Both the position numbers and the translations under genes were made by a program. A DNA stretch of 64,000 nucleotides from Diabrotica undecimpunctata. Its lineage: Eukaryota; Arthropoda; Insecta; Coleoptera; Chrysomelidae. The notes below the pieces were generated by a model, which was not told the origin of the DNA, searched no databases, and saw only the letters and a program-made list of their open reading frames with translations. Shown here piece by piece: positions 32,722 through 44,743 of this stretch. The DNA is taken from the NCBI RefSeq assembly GCF_040954645.1, contig NC_092810.1:12572377-12636376 (forward strand). The letters run 5' to 3'. How positions within the stretch are numbered: the first letter of the stretch is position 1; every line of letters starts with the position of its first letter.

Positions 32722-34175
32722 GCTATAATTTCACTATTTGGGAGAGTAATTCATCGTTTAAACGCTGAATATCCTCAAATTTAAATATACACAGAGGCCC
32801 TCGAAAACTACCTGTTTTCTTAATTGCAATTTGTATTTTTTCATAAGAAATTACACAACATATAAGTAGTATATTTATTGGTGCTTCTCTATAAAAAAAT
32901 TGACCAGGAGTTGTCGTACAGTGTAGCCAATTCTTGTTCACAAGTAGTAATTATGGTCATACAAAACCTGCATTCTTCCATGCAGCGATTATTACTGTCA
33001 TAAAAATACAAAAAACATGATTTCAATACTAAAAATTAAGCACAAAATTGTATTTAAATAAATTTTATTTATATGTTCCGTTTCGTTACATATTAAATTT
33101 ATAAAATAAAAATCGATATTTTAAAACATTATTTTTCAATCGTTTGGCAACTTTGGAATTAGCGACAAAACTCCGTTTCAATTCCCATCCACAGAAAGCC
33201 GTAAAACTGGTTTTTACTTCATCAACAATCGTTCATTTACATTGGCGTTTCTGAGGGTAGTGCATGTGTTGCATTTTGTGAATATATTTTATGCGATAAG
33301 TTCGTGTTATTGATAAAACGTGTTACTGATAATACGAGTGTTATAGTTTGTCGTTTTATAGTAAATTTTTAGTTATATTCTGTGATTATTTGGTTTGAGT
33401 TTTATTGTAGTTGGACGAAAAACCGAGTTGTTAATACTTGGTTTGGAACTTTCGATAAGTAGTTTAATAAGAACATCAGCATAAAAAAAAACAAAAACAA
33501 AAGAACACGAGAAGAACATAGTAAGTGTGTATAGTGTTTGTGTTTAAATATAATAGTACAATGTTTTGTTACATCAAACATTATTTTTATTTTGTTTTTA
33601 TAGAATTTTATTTTGTTTTATAGGATTTTATTTTGTTTTGTTTTATACTGTTTAAGTGTTTTTTTTTATTTATAAGACAATATGGCTCTTGGCGAACTCC
33701 CATTTAAAGAAAGTAACGCGCCACAAGACCTCTGGGGTGGTGTGGAAACTGTCTTAAAATTTGTTTTAAAAAAATTTCATTGTGTAACTCTTTAAAGACG
33801 GGTCACGTCAAAAGACGTTTTAGCGTAACTTCCGCGACAGCCGGGTGGTATCAGTAAGCTTTCTGCAAAATTACTTGTTTTTTATAGCTTCTTGTTTGTG
33901 GCATTCTGTATTTTTAGGGGAATGTAGGGAATGAGCCACAAAATATTTATTCATATGTTTATTTACTGACGTTTCGATCTCTATATCCAGAGACCGTTTT
34001 CAATTATAAAAATGATAGTAATATTTATTTTCTATGGCTTTTTGTTTGTCGTTCTATATTTTTGGAAATAATGTGGGGAATAAGCCACAATATATTTATT
34101 TAAATGTTTAATTTACCTTTCGCACATCTGTGCCTTTAAACGATGAATCACTCTCCCAAATAGTGAAATTATAGC
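32722..34175. mobile_element. Possible CACTA-like element bounded by 41-bp inverted repeats
   Basis: GCTATAATTTCACTATTTGG at 32722 and its reverse complement ending at 34175 form a 41-bp inverted repeat with about one mismatch. CACTA...TAGTG lies ten bases inside each end. The interior has no recognisable transposase. A minus-strand frame (32723-32941) runs into the left repeat, and a short frame starts MALGELPFKESNAPQDLW at 33682. The target duplication is unclear. Confidence 0.5.
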
Positions 34176-35133
34176 TTATAAACATAAATTTCTTTTTATT
34201 TTGTCTTCCAAACGTTGTCAAAATTTCCATCATCTCTTGAGTTTTGTATTATATTTTCCTGATTTTTCCTGTATATGTACAAATATTTTTAGAAAACTGT
34301 CTGAATACTCATAAAAATTTATATTCAAAAACTATATTAAACGATATTTTATACTACAAAAACTTTCCAATTTGTATGCTTATCACAAAGTTTTCAAATT
34401 TTCTCCATCATAAAATATTTGTCCACTACGCTCAAACTTCCGATTTACTTATAAGGTAAAGCGCTTATGAGACGATATTGTAAAGAATAACGTCAAGCAT
34501 AACAAAAACCATAAAAATCCAATGAAACGAACCTAGGGTAATAGAAATTGTGAGAACCCCGTCTGAAATCTAACACCAATCACGATTTATAGTTCCATCG
34601 ATTTTCCAACAATTTCGAAATTCCTTTTTCCTCCCGGGCTGCAAGTTATAATACCACCTGCAGTTGATGGGCTTCAGATATTAACTTTTGGATAGTAATA
34701 TAACTGAAACTTGATAAATATTAATTTATTGGTGCTGTAAATATCGATTAACGTTGCTTGCTGCTGCCAAAATTAACCAATTATATAATTTATATACCGG
34801 AAGCGAAAAATGAAAAAGTTGGCACGATGAACACGAAACTTTTATTAGAAATATCCGAAATATTTACGGTCTTTCCTTTTAAATATAAATAACCTTCACA
34901 TATACATAAAAAATCACTCTCTATATAGGTATATAATACAGGATGCGGCAGATAAACGGTCAATTAGAAATATCTCGAGAACTAAAAGTAACTGAATCAT
35001 GAAAATTGGAATGAGGAGGTTTTGAAGAATGAGCTATTTAATGAAAATATATTTTTTTTATTTGCTACTTCCGGTTATACATCTGATGACCTCTGAGTCC
35101 TTAGATGACTTTGAGTTAGATTTAGAAGCTAAT
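34176..35133. other. No gene recognised
   Basis: AT-rich sequence without a coding frame I recognise. The stretch near 34930-35040, starting TACAGGATGCGGCAG, looks like a transposon end, but I found no partner for it. Confidence 0.4.
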
Positions 35134-35369
35134 TTAACCCTTAAGTACCATGGCGGGGTCAAATTGACCCCCCGCGTTTTTAGTGCCAAGTAAGTTTCTC
35201 TACCGAAACATTGATTGAGCATTGCTAATTATCGACCGGTAGGTGATTTATCGATCTACGAAAATTCCGTTAGTTTATCTGTTAGTACTGCAGAGTTAGG
35301 CACGCATAGGGTCAATTTTGACCCGCTTATGGTATAAGTGTTTCTAGTGCAATTAGCGAGTAATTTGTA

Positions 35370-36450
35370 ATGGCGGAGTGTAGTCGCAATAAACGTCCTC
35401 TGACACAGAAAGAACTTGAAGAGGAGGGACAAAAAATTATGGACAATGGACTAGATAGTGACAGTGAGTTTTTAGACCAGGCTAGTGAACACAGTGATCA
35501 CGAAACAGACAGTGAATAGGAATGGGACGATGATGACGAAAAAAATTGGCAAATTAATAATTCCGAAACTGGTAGTGAATATTCGGGTGAAGAAAGTGAT
35601 ATAGCTGACTCAAGGGATGTGTTTTATGGCAAAAATAGGTACAAGTGGTCTAAAACTTCTTTCACCTTTTCTCGTACACGTAAGCATAATTTAATTAGTC
35701 ATTTACCTGGTGTTATTGGAAAAGCTAGAGCCTATGCCAAAGAAATGAGAATATAGAAATAGATGAATAGAGAAAACCAATGAACGAATAACTAATATGG
35801 CTTCTAAATATAATTTACACAATTTATTGTGTCAATATACCAATCATCTTGACATAATTGAATTAAAGGCCTTCTTAGGCTTATTATATTTAGCTGGGAT
35901 ATTTAAATCCAATAATTGATATTCAAGGTCTTTATTTGCTACGAATGGTACTGGCCGTGATATATTTCGAGCAACCATGTTACTAAACCGATTTTATTTT
36001 TTGCTTGGAAGCCTTTGTTTTGACGACCCAGCTACTAGACAAGAACGTATTGCGCACTGGCACATAAACTAGCAGCTATATCCAATATTTTTAATATGTT
36101 TATAATTAATTGCCAGTCCAATTATAGCTGTGGTGAATATCTCACAATAGATGAAATGCTTATTGCATTTAGAGAAAGGTGCCAATTCAGGATGTATCTC
36201 AAAAATAAGCCAGACAAATACGGTCTGAAAATGCAGTGTTTAGTAGACTCTAAGACACATTATTTGCTGGTTTATAAATGGTTTTATATATACTGGAAAA
36301 GATACACGCAGAGCAAATCCAAAAAAGTTATTCATTCCCACTCTAGATGTTTTGACACTTATTCCACCAATTTCTGGTACAAATAGAAACATAACAGCAG
36401 ATAATTGGTTTTCGTCCATTGAGCTCATAAAAGAACTGGCCATAAAAGAA
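35370..36450 (+). pseudogene. piggyBac-like transposase, truncated (left copy)
   Basis: MAECSRNKRPLTQKEL at 35370 starts an acidic N-terminus (DSDSEFLDQASEHSDHETDSE). Later frames give [19 protein letters not shown] sequence, then EYLTIDEMLIAFRERCQFRMYL and KPDKYGLKM (first catalytic aspartate block). In a shifted frame GTNRNITADNWFSSIELIKEL (second catalytic block) follows. Several stops and frameshifts. The C-terminal zinc-binding domain is missing. Confidence 0.78.
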
Positions 36451-36534
36451 GCCATAAAATTTCATATCCTTGAACTCTAAAAAGAAATAAAAGAGAGGTT
36501 CCTGCTGAATTTCAACTCCAAAAAAACAGGCCAC

Positions 36535-37400
36535 CTAATTCTGCCTTTTAACTTTAATAAAAAATAAAAAATAAAATACTTTTAACCCATACTTTGCAGG
36601 CTTGGACGGGATATATTGAATAAAACTGCATCTACCTCTGAAAGGTATTAACATTTCGTCAATTGTTACTTCTTTTCCTAAACAGTAGTTATTGTTGCAG
36701 TTCTCCACAAAACGATCCAGTGTAAGTCGAATAGCAGCAAATTTATCAGTTTCCTTGCGTATCCCTCTACTATTTTTGTCATCAAATCTTAGGGCAGCAA
36801 GCAAAAATAAAAATCGATCAGCACTCATGCACGCTCTAAATATTTCTGAGCCGGTTCCGTCTTTAGTCCATAATTCAAGAAAATGTGTACGGTTTTGTTT
36901 TTTAGTTCCTGCAAGAAGTCCGATAAATGCCATAATTTTTTCTGTTTTTGTTGTGTCTTTACCCCGTCTTGACCGGTTATACTTTATTCGCATATTTGCA
37001 ATTTTCAAGTTTGTACACTCAACTATATTTTCAATAATATCTCTAGCACTTAGCTTTGGCCCAGGAAGTATTTTTACAATATTTTGCTGAAAGTTTTGCT
37101 ACATTTGCTCACTACTGAATATTTATACCACTTTGTTTGTTTATCTTTCGCTATAAAATACTCATCTTTATCGCTTTCTAAACTCTCACCATCGCTCTCG
37201 TTATCTGAATCAGAAGACTCTATCTCCGACTCAGTGTTATAATCGTTGTCTTCCGTAATTTCTTCCTCTTCTTCTGACGAACTAGCATCCTCTTATTCCC
37301 TAACTTCTTCCTCAAGTTCTTCTTCGAACAGTGCTTCAGGCATAGCTCTAGGCTCATCTTGTGTGAGACTTTTGGGGTTTCTAACAAGCACTCGATCCCT
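36535..37400 (-). pseudogene. piggyBac-like transposase, truncated (right copy)
   Basis: On the minus strand the N-terminus is very acidic (SSSEEEEEITEDND, SEIESSDSDNESDGESLE). The open frame 36535-37008 has IMAFIGLLAGTKKQN, LWTKDGTGSEIFRACMS, FLFLLAALRFDD, KEVTIDEMLIPFRGRCSF and KPAKYGLK, where it stops being piggyBac. The second half of the catalytic domain is lost at the junction with the left copy. Confidence 0.82.
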
Positions 37401-38110
37401 ATAAAAAATATTTCTCCTAAGTTTCCATTTCACATTTTTGTATTAAAAGTACAATGTAACAGTTACTATACAGAAAATAACTCGTTTGCAGGTAATTTAA
37501 AGTTTAACATTCGTTAAATTTACTTACATAACCATGTGCGTGGTGTACTGAAGGCACCGTCCGGGAACTCACTTTGATATTTTTATCACAACTCAACTAT
37601 TCGATCAAAAATCACGTATCGACTGTAACAGACAATGGTTGATACTATACTGATAGGAAACCAACTTAACACGCATGGTGTACTGTGTACACCGTAGCCC
37701 GTAGTTAAAGGTTAATCAAAATGAACATTTTTGGACATTAAGGATAAAAAAAAATATTTTTATTACTATTTTTTCTTATAAAACAGTAGGAATATTGTTT
37801 AACAAAATGTATGTTGTTCCTATAAAAGCCCACTTGGGTATTTGCATCATATGGGTGTAAGCTGTATATTGATATTTATTTATGACTTAAATAAAAAAAA
37901 ACGGGTGTGGCAGTCCAGTGGGACTGCCGGTAGAAGTTATACTTCTATACACGCGTTCGCCGTTAAAAATTTATATACGAGCCAATCTGCACAATCATCA
38001 CATATGTAATGCTATAGGTAAGAGCGAGCAGAAAGAGAAAAAGAATTAGTTATATAGGTATATGGTGCATCGTTTGCTGTATATAAACATTTGACCTGTA
38101 ATAGGAGTAT

Positions 38111-38564
38111 TGTCATCGAATACCATAGTCCGTGGACTAGTACGCATTTCGATGCGCATCGCCCCGCCTCGAATTTTCCCATTGGCTCTTGACCTGGAAA
38201 TCCCTATTTATCGCTCGAACAGCGCATATAAATATTGGCGATTTTCAGGTCAGCAAGTCAGTCCCTCACGGGCTCTCCAAGAGCTTAGTGCTCTCGGGGC
38301 TCTGCTTCCTGCATTTATTTACCATACTCTGTGGCTTAGAATTGTTTCAACTTAATTTGGTGTTTTATTTCGACGAAGAAATTGTCATGTAAGAAATATC
38401 TTGCCTTTTTCAAGGCAAGACACCGAAGATAAATATTTTCCAAGTCCATAACCCGAAAATGGACTTAAGTAGGGGAGCTCTCGACAGTATATTCGAAGCC
38501 CTCTACAGAGCACCCGGAGACAACAGAAGGTGGTTAGACCCTTATTTGTTCCCCCGAGGTGACA
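38111..38564 (+). repeat. Solo LTR, family A, copy 3 (454 bp)
   Basis: TGTCATCG...GGTGACA with a perfect 4-bp duplication, GTAT (38107-38110 and 38565-38568). It has the same length as copy 2 and only scattered differences from it. A hairpin with stem TCTTGCCTT lies at 38399-38420. It sits inside an older inverted-repeat element. Confidence 0.93.
38227..38262 (+). promoter_or_regulatory. LTR core promoter: TATA box and TCAGT initiator
   Basis: TATAAATA at 38227-38234 and TCAGT at 38258-38262 are 31 bp apart, the standard arthropod RNA polymerase II core promoter geometry. The same pair is kept at 341/373 in copy 1 and at 4593/4624 in copy 2. Transcription would start in the TCAGT and define the R region. 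Confidence 0.7.
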
Positions 38565-39189
38565 GTATAGTAAATGAAGGATTGTATCAATATTTTAATG
38601 AAAATATATATTTTTATTTTTATATATGTATAAAAGGAGTTGAATGCAAAAAAATTACACATACTCTGCAGTAAAATTCGTTGTTTATTTTGTTATTAAT
38701 ATAAAAATTACAATACAATAAATACACTGCAACATAATTCAATATAATAATACAATATAAATTAAAATGTAATATTCATAAGTATTTAAAACTGCCAATA
38801 TACATAATTTACTTTACGAAGATAAAAATAAAAAACCAACAACTTGAATTATGCTGTAAATTTTTATTCTATTTTAAAATTTATGTTTTTTGCGTATATT
38901 ACATATATTTAATAAGATTAACGTGAGGTTTTTAAATATTTCAAAAATAAAAAAGGAAATTCGTAATTGGGATTCGAACTCACAACCACCAGCGTATGAA
39001 CCAAACACGAAAAGGATTTGCCAATTAGACATGACAGTAACGGATTTCAAAATTGACAGTTCTCCGTAAAACAGTGATTATTTTGAAATACAAAAGCCTA
39101 AAATAATTATAAACGTTTAATTTTAAATAATACAAAACATATCACATAAATAATAATATTAATACATATTATATTATATATAACATTAT

Positions 39190-39197
39190 ATATATAC

Positions 39198-39250
<53 letters not shown>
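39190..39250. repeat. (AT)n microsatellite
   Basis: Interrupted TA/AT repeats around 39165-39265, with a pure run at about 39207-39242. Confidence 0.9.
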
Positions 39251-39251
<1 letters not shown>

Positions 39252-39422
39252 TATAATATTAAATATATATACAAAAGGAAGATTTTTATATTCCAGAGAG
39301 GAAGAGAGAGAAAATATATCTTCTGTCTCTCTCTTACTCATTATCTTACGTATGTAATGGTTTCACATATTCACTCTCATGCAAATTTCCAACGCCGACC
39401 GTGCGTATAGAAGTATAACTTC

Positions 39423-39985
39423 AAAAATATGAATTCGTATTTCTAAATAAACCATATTTTGAATGAAATTTAAAATATTTCTATATCCTATTATATTCTG
39501 TACAAATAAATACAACCACTGCTGTGAATGAAATTAACTGCAAAATATGTTTATGAAATAAATCTAGCATCAGTCTTGCGTAAAATTATATCAAAAACAT
39601 TTTAAATATATGAAATGAAATTTGTGCTCGATATCCCACATACTTTGAATTTGGCACGTTGTACATTTATTAGTCCCTCTAATAAGGTACGTCATGAGCA
39701 CATTAAAGAAATTTTATAAAAAGTGCGGTGAAGTATGGAAACTCACTGGGTCTCAATAAATTCCACACAAAATCGTTCTGATGAAAGTAAAATTTAACGA
39801 GAGATAATTTTATAGAAATTCTTATTAAATATCGAGAACTGTGGAGGTTGAAAATATGGAGAATCAATAATGAATATAAACTCAAGTCTGTTGGTTCAGT
39901 GGCGTAGTAATATGTGTGTGGGGGAGTGATGTTCCCGTAACAGTAATATATTTGATACGAAACATTTTTAAATTTTAGTAGTTTT
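39423..39985. other. No gene recognised
   Basis: AT-rich, with no supported coding frame. It ends where a minus-strand G2 LINE begins. Confidence 0.4.
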
Positions 39986-39989
39986 ATAC

Positions 39990-41000
39990 AAGGTGACAAT
40001 TGCCAAATGTGTATATCTATTTTTTGCTTTTTTCTTTTACAACAGTTGTTCCATTGTGTATATGTGGTCTATGTACGATCTTCCTGCCGTGAAGCCTGCC
40101 TGATCCTTCCCGATTTTGCCTGCCTTTTAACGCTTGCTCTATCTTTTCTCGCAGTATCTTCCGATATAATCTTTCTATTGATGATATTACGCTTATTCCT
40201 CTGTAGTTTTCGCATCGTTTTCTATCTCCTTTCTTAAATATATATGTTATATATGCCTGTGTTCATTCCTTTGGGAGCTGTTCTCCATTTATGGCGTTCT
40301 GAAATATCAATTTTATCATCCGGTGTAATTTTCTTGAGCCGTACTTTATAAGCTCAGGTGAGATGTCTCCAGGTCCCGGTGCTTTATTATTTTTGATTGC
40401 ATTTATGGCCGTTCTCATTTCCCTATCTGTTATTTCTATTTCTTGTTGTGGGGATCTGCTTCGTCTTCGCCTGTTTTCTTTTCCAATGAATTGTGGTCTT
40501 TGTTCTGTTAACAGTTTCTCGTAATAGTCCCTCCATTCTTTGTACTGTATATTTTCCAATTTAATTTTTTCTTTTGAGTTTTGTTTCAGTTCTCTCAGTA
40601 CTTTCCATGACTCCGAAGTTCTTGTACCTCCTATGTATGTTTCAATATTTAAACAGGTTCTGTCCCATTCTTCATTCTTTTGTTGTGTTATTTGTTTTTT
40701 TTTTCACTTGTCTATCTTTTTCTCTATATTCTTTATAAATTTTATCATTGTTTGTAATTAGCCATTTTCTGTATAGTTGCTTTTTTTTTAATAATTATTT
40801 TTGTTGATTTATTTATTTCATAATAGTTGTGTTATATGTTCGAATGCTGCTTGTTTTAAACTCGTCATTATATGCTGGTATATTTCTTCGATGTTGCCGT
40901 ATCTGAGTTATTTATATGATTTTTCGTTGAATGTTAATTTGTATGAGGTAAGAATTTTAAGTAACATTTTTCCGTAAGTGCTTATTTCCTCGGTCATACG
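39990..41000 (-). pseudogene. LINE G2 fragment, linker and first half of reverse transcriptase
   Basis: Minus-strand frames give QLYRKWLITNNDKIYKEYR (linker), YKEWRDYYEKLL, MRTAINAIKNNKAPGPGDI, PELIKYGSRKLHRMI, then in another frame CENYRGISVISSIERLYRKIL. The 3' part of the reverse transcriptase is absent. The piece is largely complementary to the 30.2-31.0 kb G2 copy, which has only the second half. Confidence 0.8.
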
Positions 41001-41002
41001 AT

Positions 41003-41735
41003 ATGTATTTGCATGTAATTCAGAGGACTTTATTAGAAAACAAATTATGTTTTCCATACCCATTCAATAATGGTTATGATCCCAACATTATCCATAAGCT
41101 TCTAAATAGAGCTAAACTCAGAATTTCAGAAAAGCTTGCATATTATTCATCACAATGTTTTTTTCAACCTAATGCTTTAAACAACATCAGATATTTCTCC
41201 TTTACTTATACTAGCAACATTTCCAATAAAATATCTAAAATTTTTACTTCTACAATAATTAAAAACATCAAAATTTCCTTCAAGTCACACAACACTTTAG
41301 GTTCCTTTTTAATCAACACCAAAGATAGGATGAACACACTTGACAAAAGTGGTATTTACAAATTAAAATGTGATGATTGTGATGCCTCTTATGTAGTTAG
41401 AACCATTAGGAAGTTATCTACTAGAATTTCACAACATTTGAAAAGACCAAACTCTTCAATTTTTGGTCAACACTTATTATCTAGTAAACACAATTTTAAC
41501 ATCAATACTGGTTCGTCTATTTTACATTAGTAGAAAGAAAAACTATTTGAAGTTGGATTTATTGGAAGATTTGGAGATCATAAAGGAAACAAATGAAAAC
41601 TCTCGCTGTCTTAATATTCAAATTAATTTAAAATGTACTAAATTTACACCTATTTTTAAAAACTTTATTGCAGCTTCACCTCGTAGTGAATCAATTTCAT
41701 ACTTTGATCAACATTACTATTTTATTCTTCAATAA
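41003..41735 (+). pseudogene. Penelope-like retroelement, C-terminal region with GIY-YIG endonuclease
   Basis: The frame 41003-41530 contains IKISFKSHNTLGSFL, then KSGIYKLKCDDCDASYVVRT and LSTRISQHL. This is the GIY-YIG endonuclease with its CxxC motif that follows the reverse transcriptase in Penelope-like elements. The usual SYxGxT is SYVVRT here. The next block SIFGQHLLSSKHNF is also characteristic, and a frameshift then leads to 41735. The reverse transcriptase is missing (5' truncation). Confidence 0.8.
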
Positions 41736-42542
41736 TTTACAAAACTAGCTTGCTCAGGTTCAATTGATCTATAGTTGGCGTTAATTACACTCTCCATACC
41801 TCTGCGTAATTTAGGTATACCATCTCCACAGTTGTATATTTCAACATCTCCCACTGTTGGTCAGTTGGTCCTCAGACCTAGGGAATTTTCCCTATACCTA
41901 GGGAATTTTGAGCCAGCTTAGGGAAAAAGGGATTTTTATTCAAATCTATGAAAAATCTAGGGAATTCTCAATATTTGTAGGACTATTTTTAAAAATCTGT
42001 TGAATTTAATAAAAATTGCACATATCTACTTGGAAATCGTAATTATTCGGGAATTCGAGGAATCACTGAATTCTATTCATGTAATTTTCCGTCTGTGACT
42101 AGAGTGGTGGTATTTCACGAACTGCGAATTACTTCGGGGATGCACCTGGGCTATAGTAAATATTGGCTATTGGCCTCGGTCAATTTTTGGTTTCTAGATT
42201 CTCTTTCTCTAACTTTCTCTGCTAATTCCATGTAACTGTATCGATTGTGCCTTTGTGTTTCGTTTGTACCTTTGTGTTTAAGTTATTCAACATATAGGAT
42301 GTCTTTACAATAGGTAAGTACTTATTTATTTTTATTTCTATAAGGTATGTTTTTATGTTTACCTATTTTAAGATGTTGATATATTTTATCTCATAAAATT
42401 AATATTTATGAAAGTTTTTCAGGAGCTTCTCAAATTATATTTTATAGATCAATGTTTCAATAAAAAAGGTCTTTAAGCACAGAATATTTTAAATTTTCTT
42501 CAAAATCCTTCTACTATATTATACTTACATTTTTTAAACTTT

Positions 42543-43370
42543 GTGTTGCCCCTTTTTATGGATTTAATTCTAGAAATGCAAACCGAAAGTATTAAAATAC
42601 ACATTCTATATAAACGAATTGAAACTGTTTTAAGAACACTTTTAGATTGCTACTTAAAAAGAGATTATTTAGATAAAACTTTGATTGAAAATATAGAATA
42701 CAAAAATCCTCATTCTTTTCTAAAAATAGATAATATTTATTTAGGTGTCTATGTAACAGGTGCTATACACAATAACGAGCATTTATTAAATGAGGCAGAT
42801 TTACTTGATTTCAGAAAGAAGTGTTTAGATTTTTTGATAGAAGGTTGTTCGCAGATTTACAAAAGATTCGATAATACAAATAAAACTGTGGCTACATTAA
42901 CACAGTCACTCATTTCACCAGATGAAGTAATATCGAAAAAACATACTTCTTTGTGACCTTTAGTCTTCTATTTTCCCAACTTAACAATTGATAAATTAAA
43001 TGACATAGATAGAGAATGGCGTACTTTAAGAAATCTTAATTTAAATGAATATAAAGATTTAAGGGTGCAAGATTTTTGGGTAAAAATTGGGGGATTGAAA
43101 ACTGGTGATGATTCTCCTATGTTTCCGACCTTATCCAACTTTGTTTTTTGTTTGTTTAGTCTGCCACATTCAAGTGCAAATGTTGAACGGATATTTTCCA
43201 AAATAAATCTTAACAAAACTAAAATGAGAAATAAATTATCAACTGAAATTTTAAGCGGAATATTACATAGCCAAGTATTGTTTAAACATGACAATTGCTA
43301 CAAATTTAATATTCCCGATGAATTGTTAAAAAAAATGGATTCGTCAATATATAACAAAAGTCAGAAATGA
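42543..43370 (+). pseudogene. hAT transposase, C-terminal part
   Basis: The frame 42543-42956 (EMQTESIKIHILYKRIETV, LLNEADLLDFRKKCLDFLI) matches the helical region after the hAT catalytic core. After a stop and shift, 43065-43370 reads FPTLSNFVFCLFSLPHSSANVERIFS and KMRNKLSTEILSGILHSQ, the hAT C-terminal dimerisation domain. The catalytic N-terminal half is not present. It differs from the hAT at 11-12.4 kb. Confidence 0.82.
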
Positions 43371-43799
43371 ACTATAAGTTCTGATTCTGATTTTAATTTT
43401 TTTTATTTTCTTATTATGTGTATTTTACGAAATAAACATATTTTATCTAATTTGTTTGTTAACATAGTTTGGTATACGATGTTTTTTGTTGAATAGTTTT
43501 TATTTTTGAATATTTGTTAATTAGGTTATAAGTACGTAATGTGTATTTTAATGTATTTAAAAAAAAATTCGGTTGCTTGTAAAGTCGGTTTTACGGGCGA
43601 AGATTTTACGTGACAATGTCTTTTTCTCGGTAGAATATTTATTGATATGAATATTATTAAATTGCACAATAGGAACAAGGAATTGAATGAAAATAAGAAT
43701 TGCACAAATTTTAACTATAGAAATATATTTTGTTTACTAAAACATTGTACATGTAAACTTAAACTTAACTAATTTCTATTTGAGTGATTTTGTTGAGGA

Positions 43800-43980
43800 T
43801 AGGACGATGATGCACGGAAGCACGCACCGATTCAACGCGCCTAATTCTCTAGTGCTTTGCGCGCAGCGGACCGATCATGTTTGAGTGGGAGAGAGACGCA
43901 AGGCATTCGCCGGTCCGGCGGGCCTCTCTCTCGTTCGGTGACTCACTGTAACAGACGTGAGCGGGCGTTACACTTTTTCA
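43800..43980. other. GC-rich island within the hAT element
   Basis: About 170 bp with far higher GC than its surroundings, containing GAGAGAGACGC pairing with CTCTCTCTC around a CGCCGGTCCGGCG palindrome. A short frame at 43857-44051 has no recognisable motif. It may be a subterminal structured region or a separate small insertion. Confidence 0.5.
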
Positions 43981-44743
43981 TGAATGACTCCGAGCCACAA
44001 CCTAATTTAAGACGTTGTCACGTCAATAACACTCCTACCAAAATATTTTAAAAAGTATATACAAAAAAATATTGAAAATATGTAGGGAATGGACTATCCT
44101 AAATATAAATAGTTAATAGTAGTTTTGTTGTCATTATTGAAAAATTCAGTAATACTGGATATCTTCAACATATGTTTACTAGCCATTATAAACTCATTGA
44201 CAATGAAAAAAGACTAAAACATTAATTTATAATAATTATTAATTAATTAGTTAATTATTAATATTTTTCAACTTAGTAAATAAATGCAATGATTTATTGA
44301 TTTATTTAAAAAAACCCTGATAAAAACAACAAAATACCTTAAACCTTAAAATATGAACATTCATAGTAAATATCTTAATATACTTTGATATTTTTACCTC
44401 ACAAATTCACGAACAACAAATAATACCAATCACACAGAATGAACCTTCATAACCAAACGTTCATATCCAAAAATATTTATTCTTCAAACAATTAAAAAAA
44501 CCAATATTTCCAACTTCTTAAGGGTCAAATACACACAAATTAGAAATGTTTGGAAAGGTTTTTAAAATGCCCGCCTATTCTGACGCCAGACTTAAGTAGT
44601 CCATTCTAGCACAGCATATTATTCCTTATGTTATGCTGTGATCGTTTGACCTGTGATTCTAGGCTTAATATAGTTGTCAAGTTGTTAGGGAAATCTAGGG
44701 AAATTTTGGCAAAAATTCTAGGGAATTAAAAAAAAATCATCTG

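Larger units (their letters stand above)
35134..37715. mobile_element. Composite of two converging truncated piggyBac elements between TTAA sites
   Basis: The left end is TTAA then CCCTTAAGTACCATGG (35134 on). The right end reads, on the minus strand, TTAA then CCTTTAACTACGGG (37715 down). Inside, one transposase gene runs from the left and another from the right, and both are cut off near 36440-36535. Two near-palindromic GGGTCAA/TTGACCC motifs lie near the left end (35156-35172 and 35319-35335). The protein halves differ in sequence, so these are two families or deeply diverged copies. Confidence 0.7.
37933..39422. mobile_element. Inverted-repeat DNA element containing a solo LTR
   Basis: The left end GAAGTTATACTTCTATAC and right end GTATAGAAGTATAACTTC are reverse complements. 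Degenerate pairing continues inward for roughly 120 bp. Removing the LTR and one copy of its 4-bp duplication leaves about 1.03 kb. No transposase is visible. Near 38966-38990 the minus strand has a B-box-like GTGAGTTCGAATCCC, so a tRNA-related segment may lie inside. Confidence 0.6.
41862..44743 (+). mobile_element. hAT-like element, internally deleted
   Basis: The left side (41862-41940) has repeated CTAGGGAATTTT motifs. The right side (44690-44743) has CTAGGGAAATTTTGG and CTAGGGAATTAAA, ending CATCTG. With CAG at the left and CTG at the right these look like degenerate terminal or subterminal repeats of one element around the hAT transposase remnant. No 8-bp target duplication was found, so the ends are tentative. 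Confidence 0.5.
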
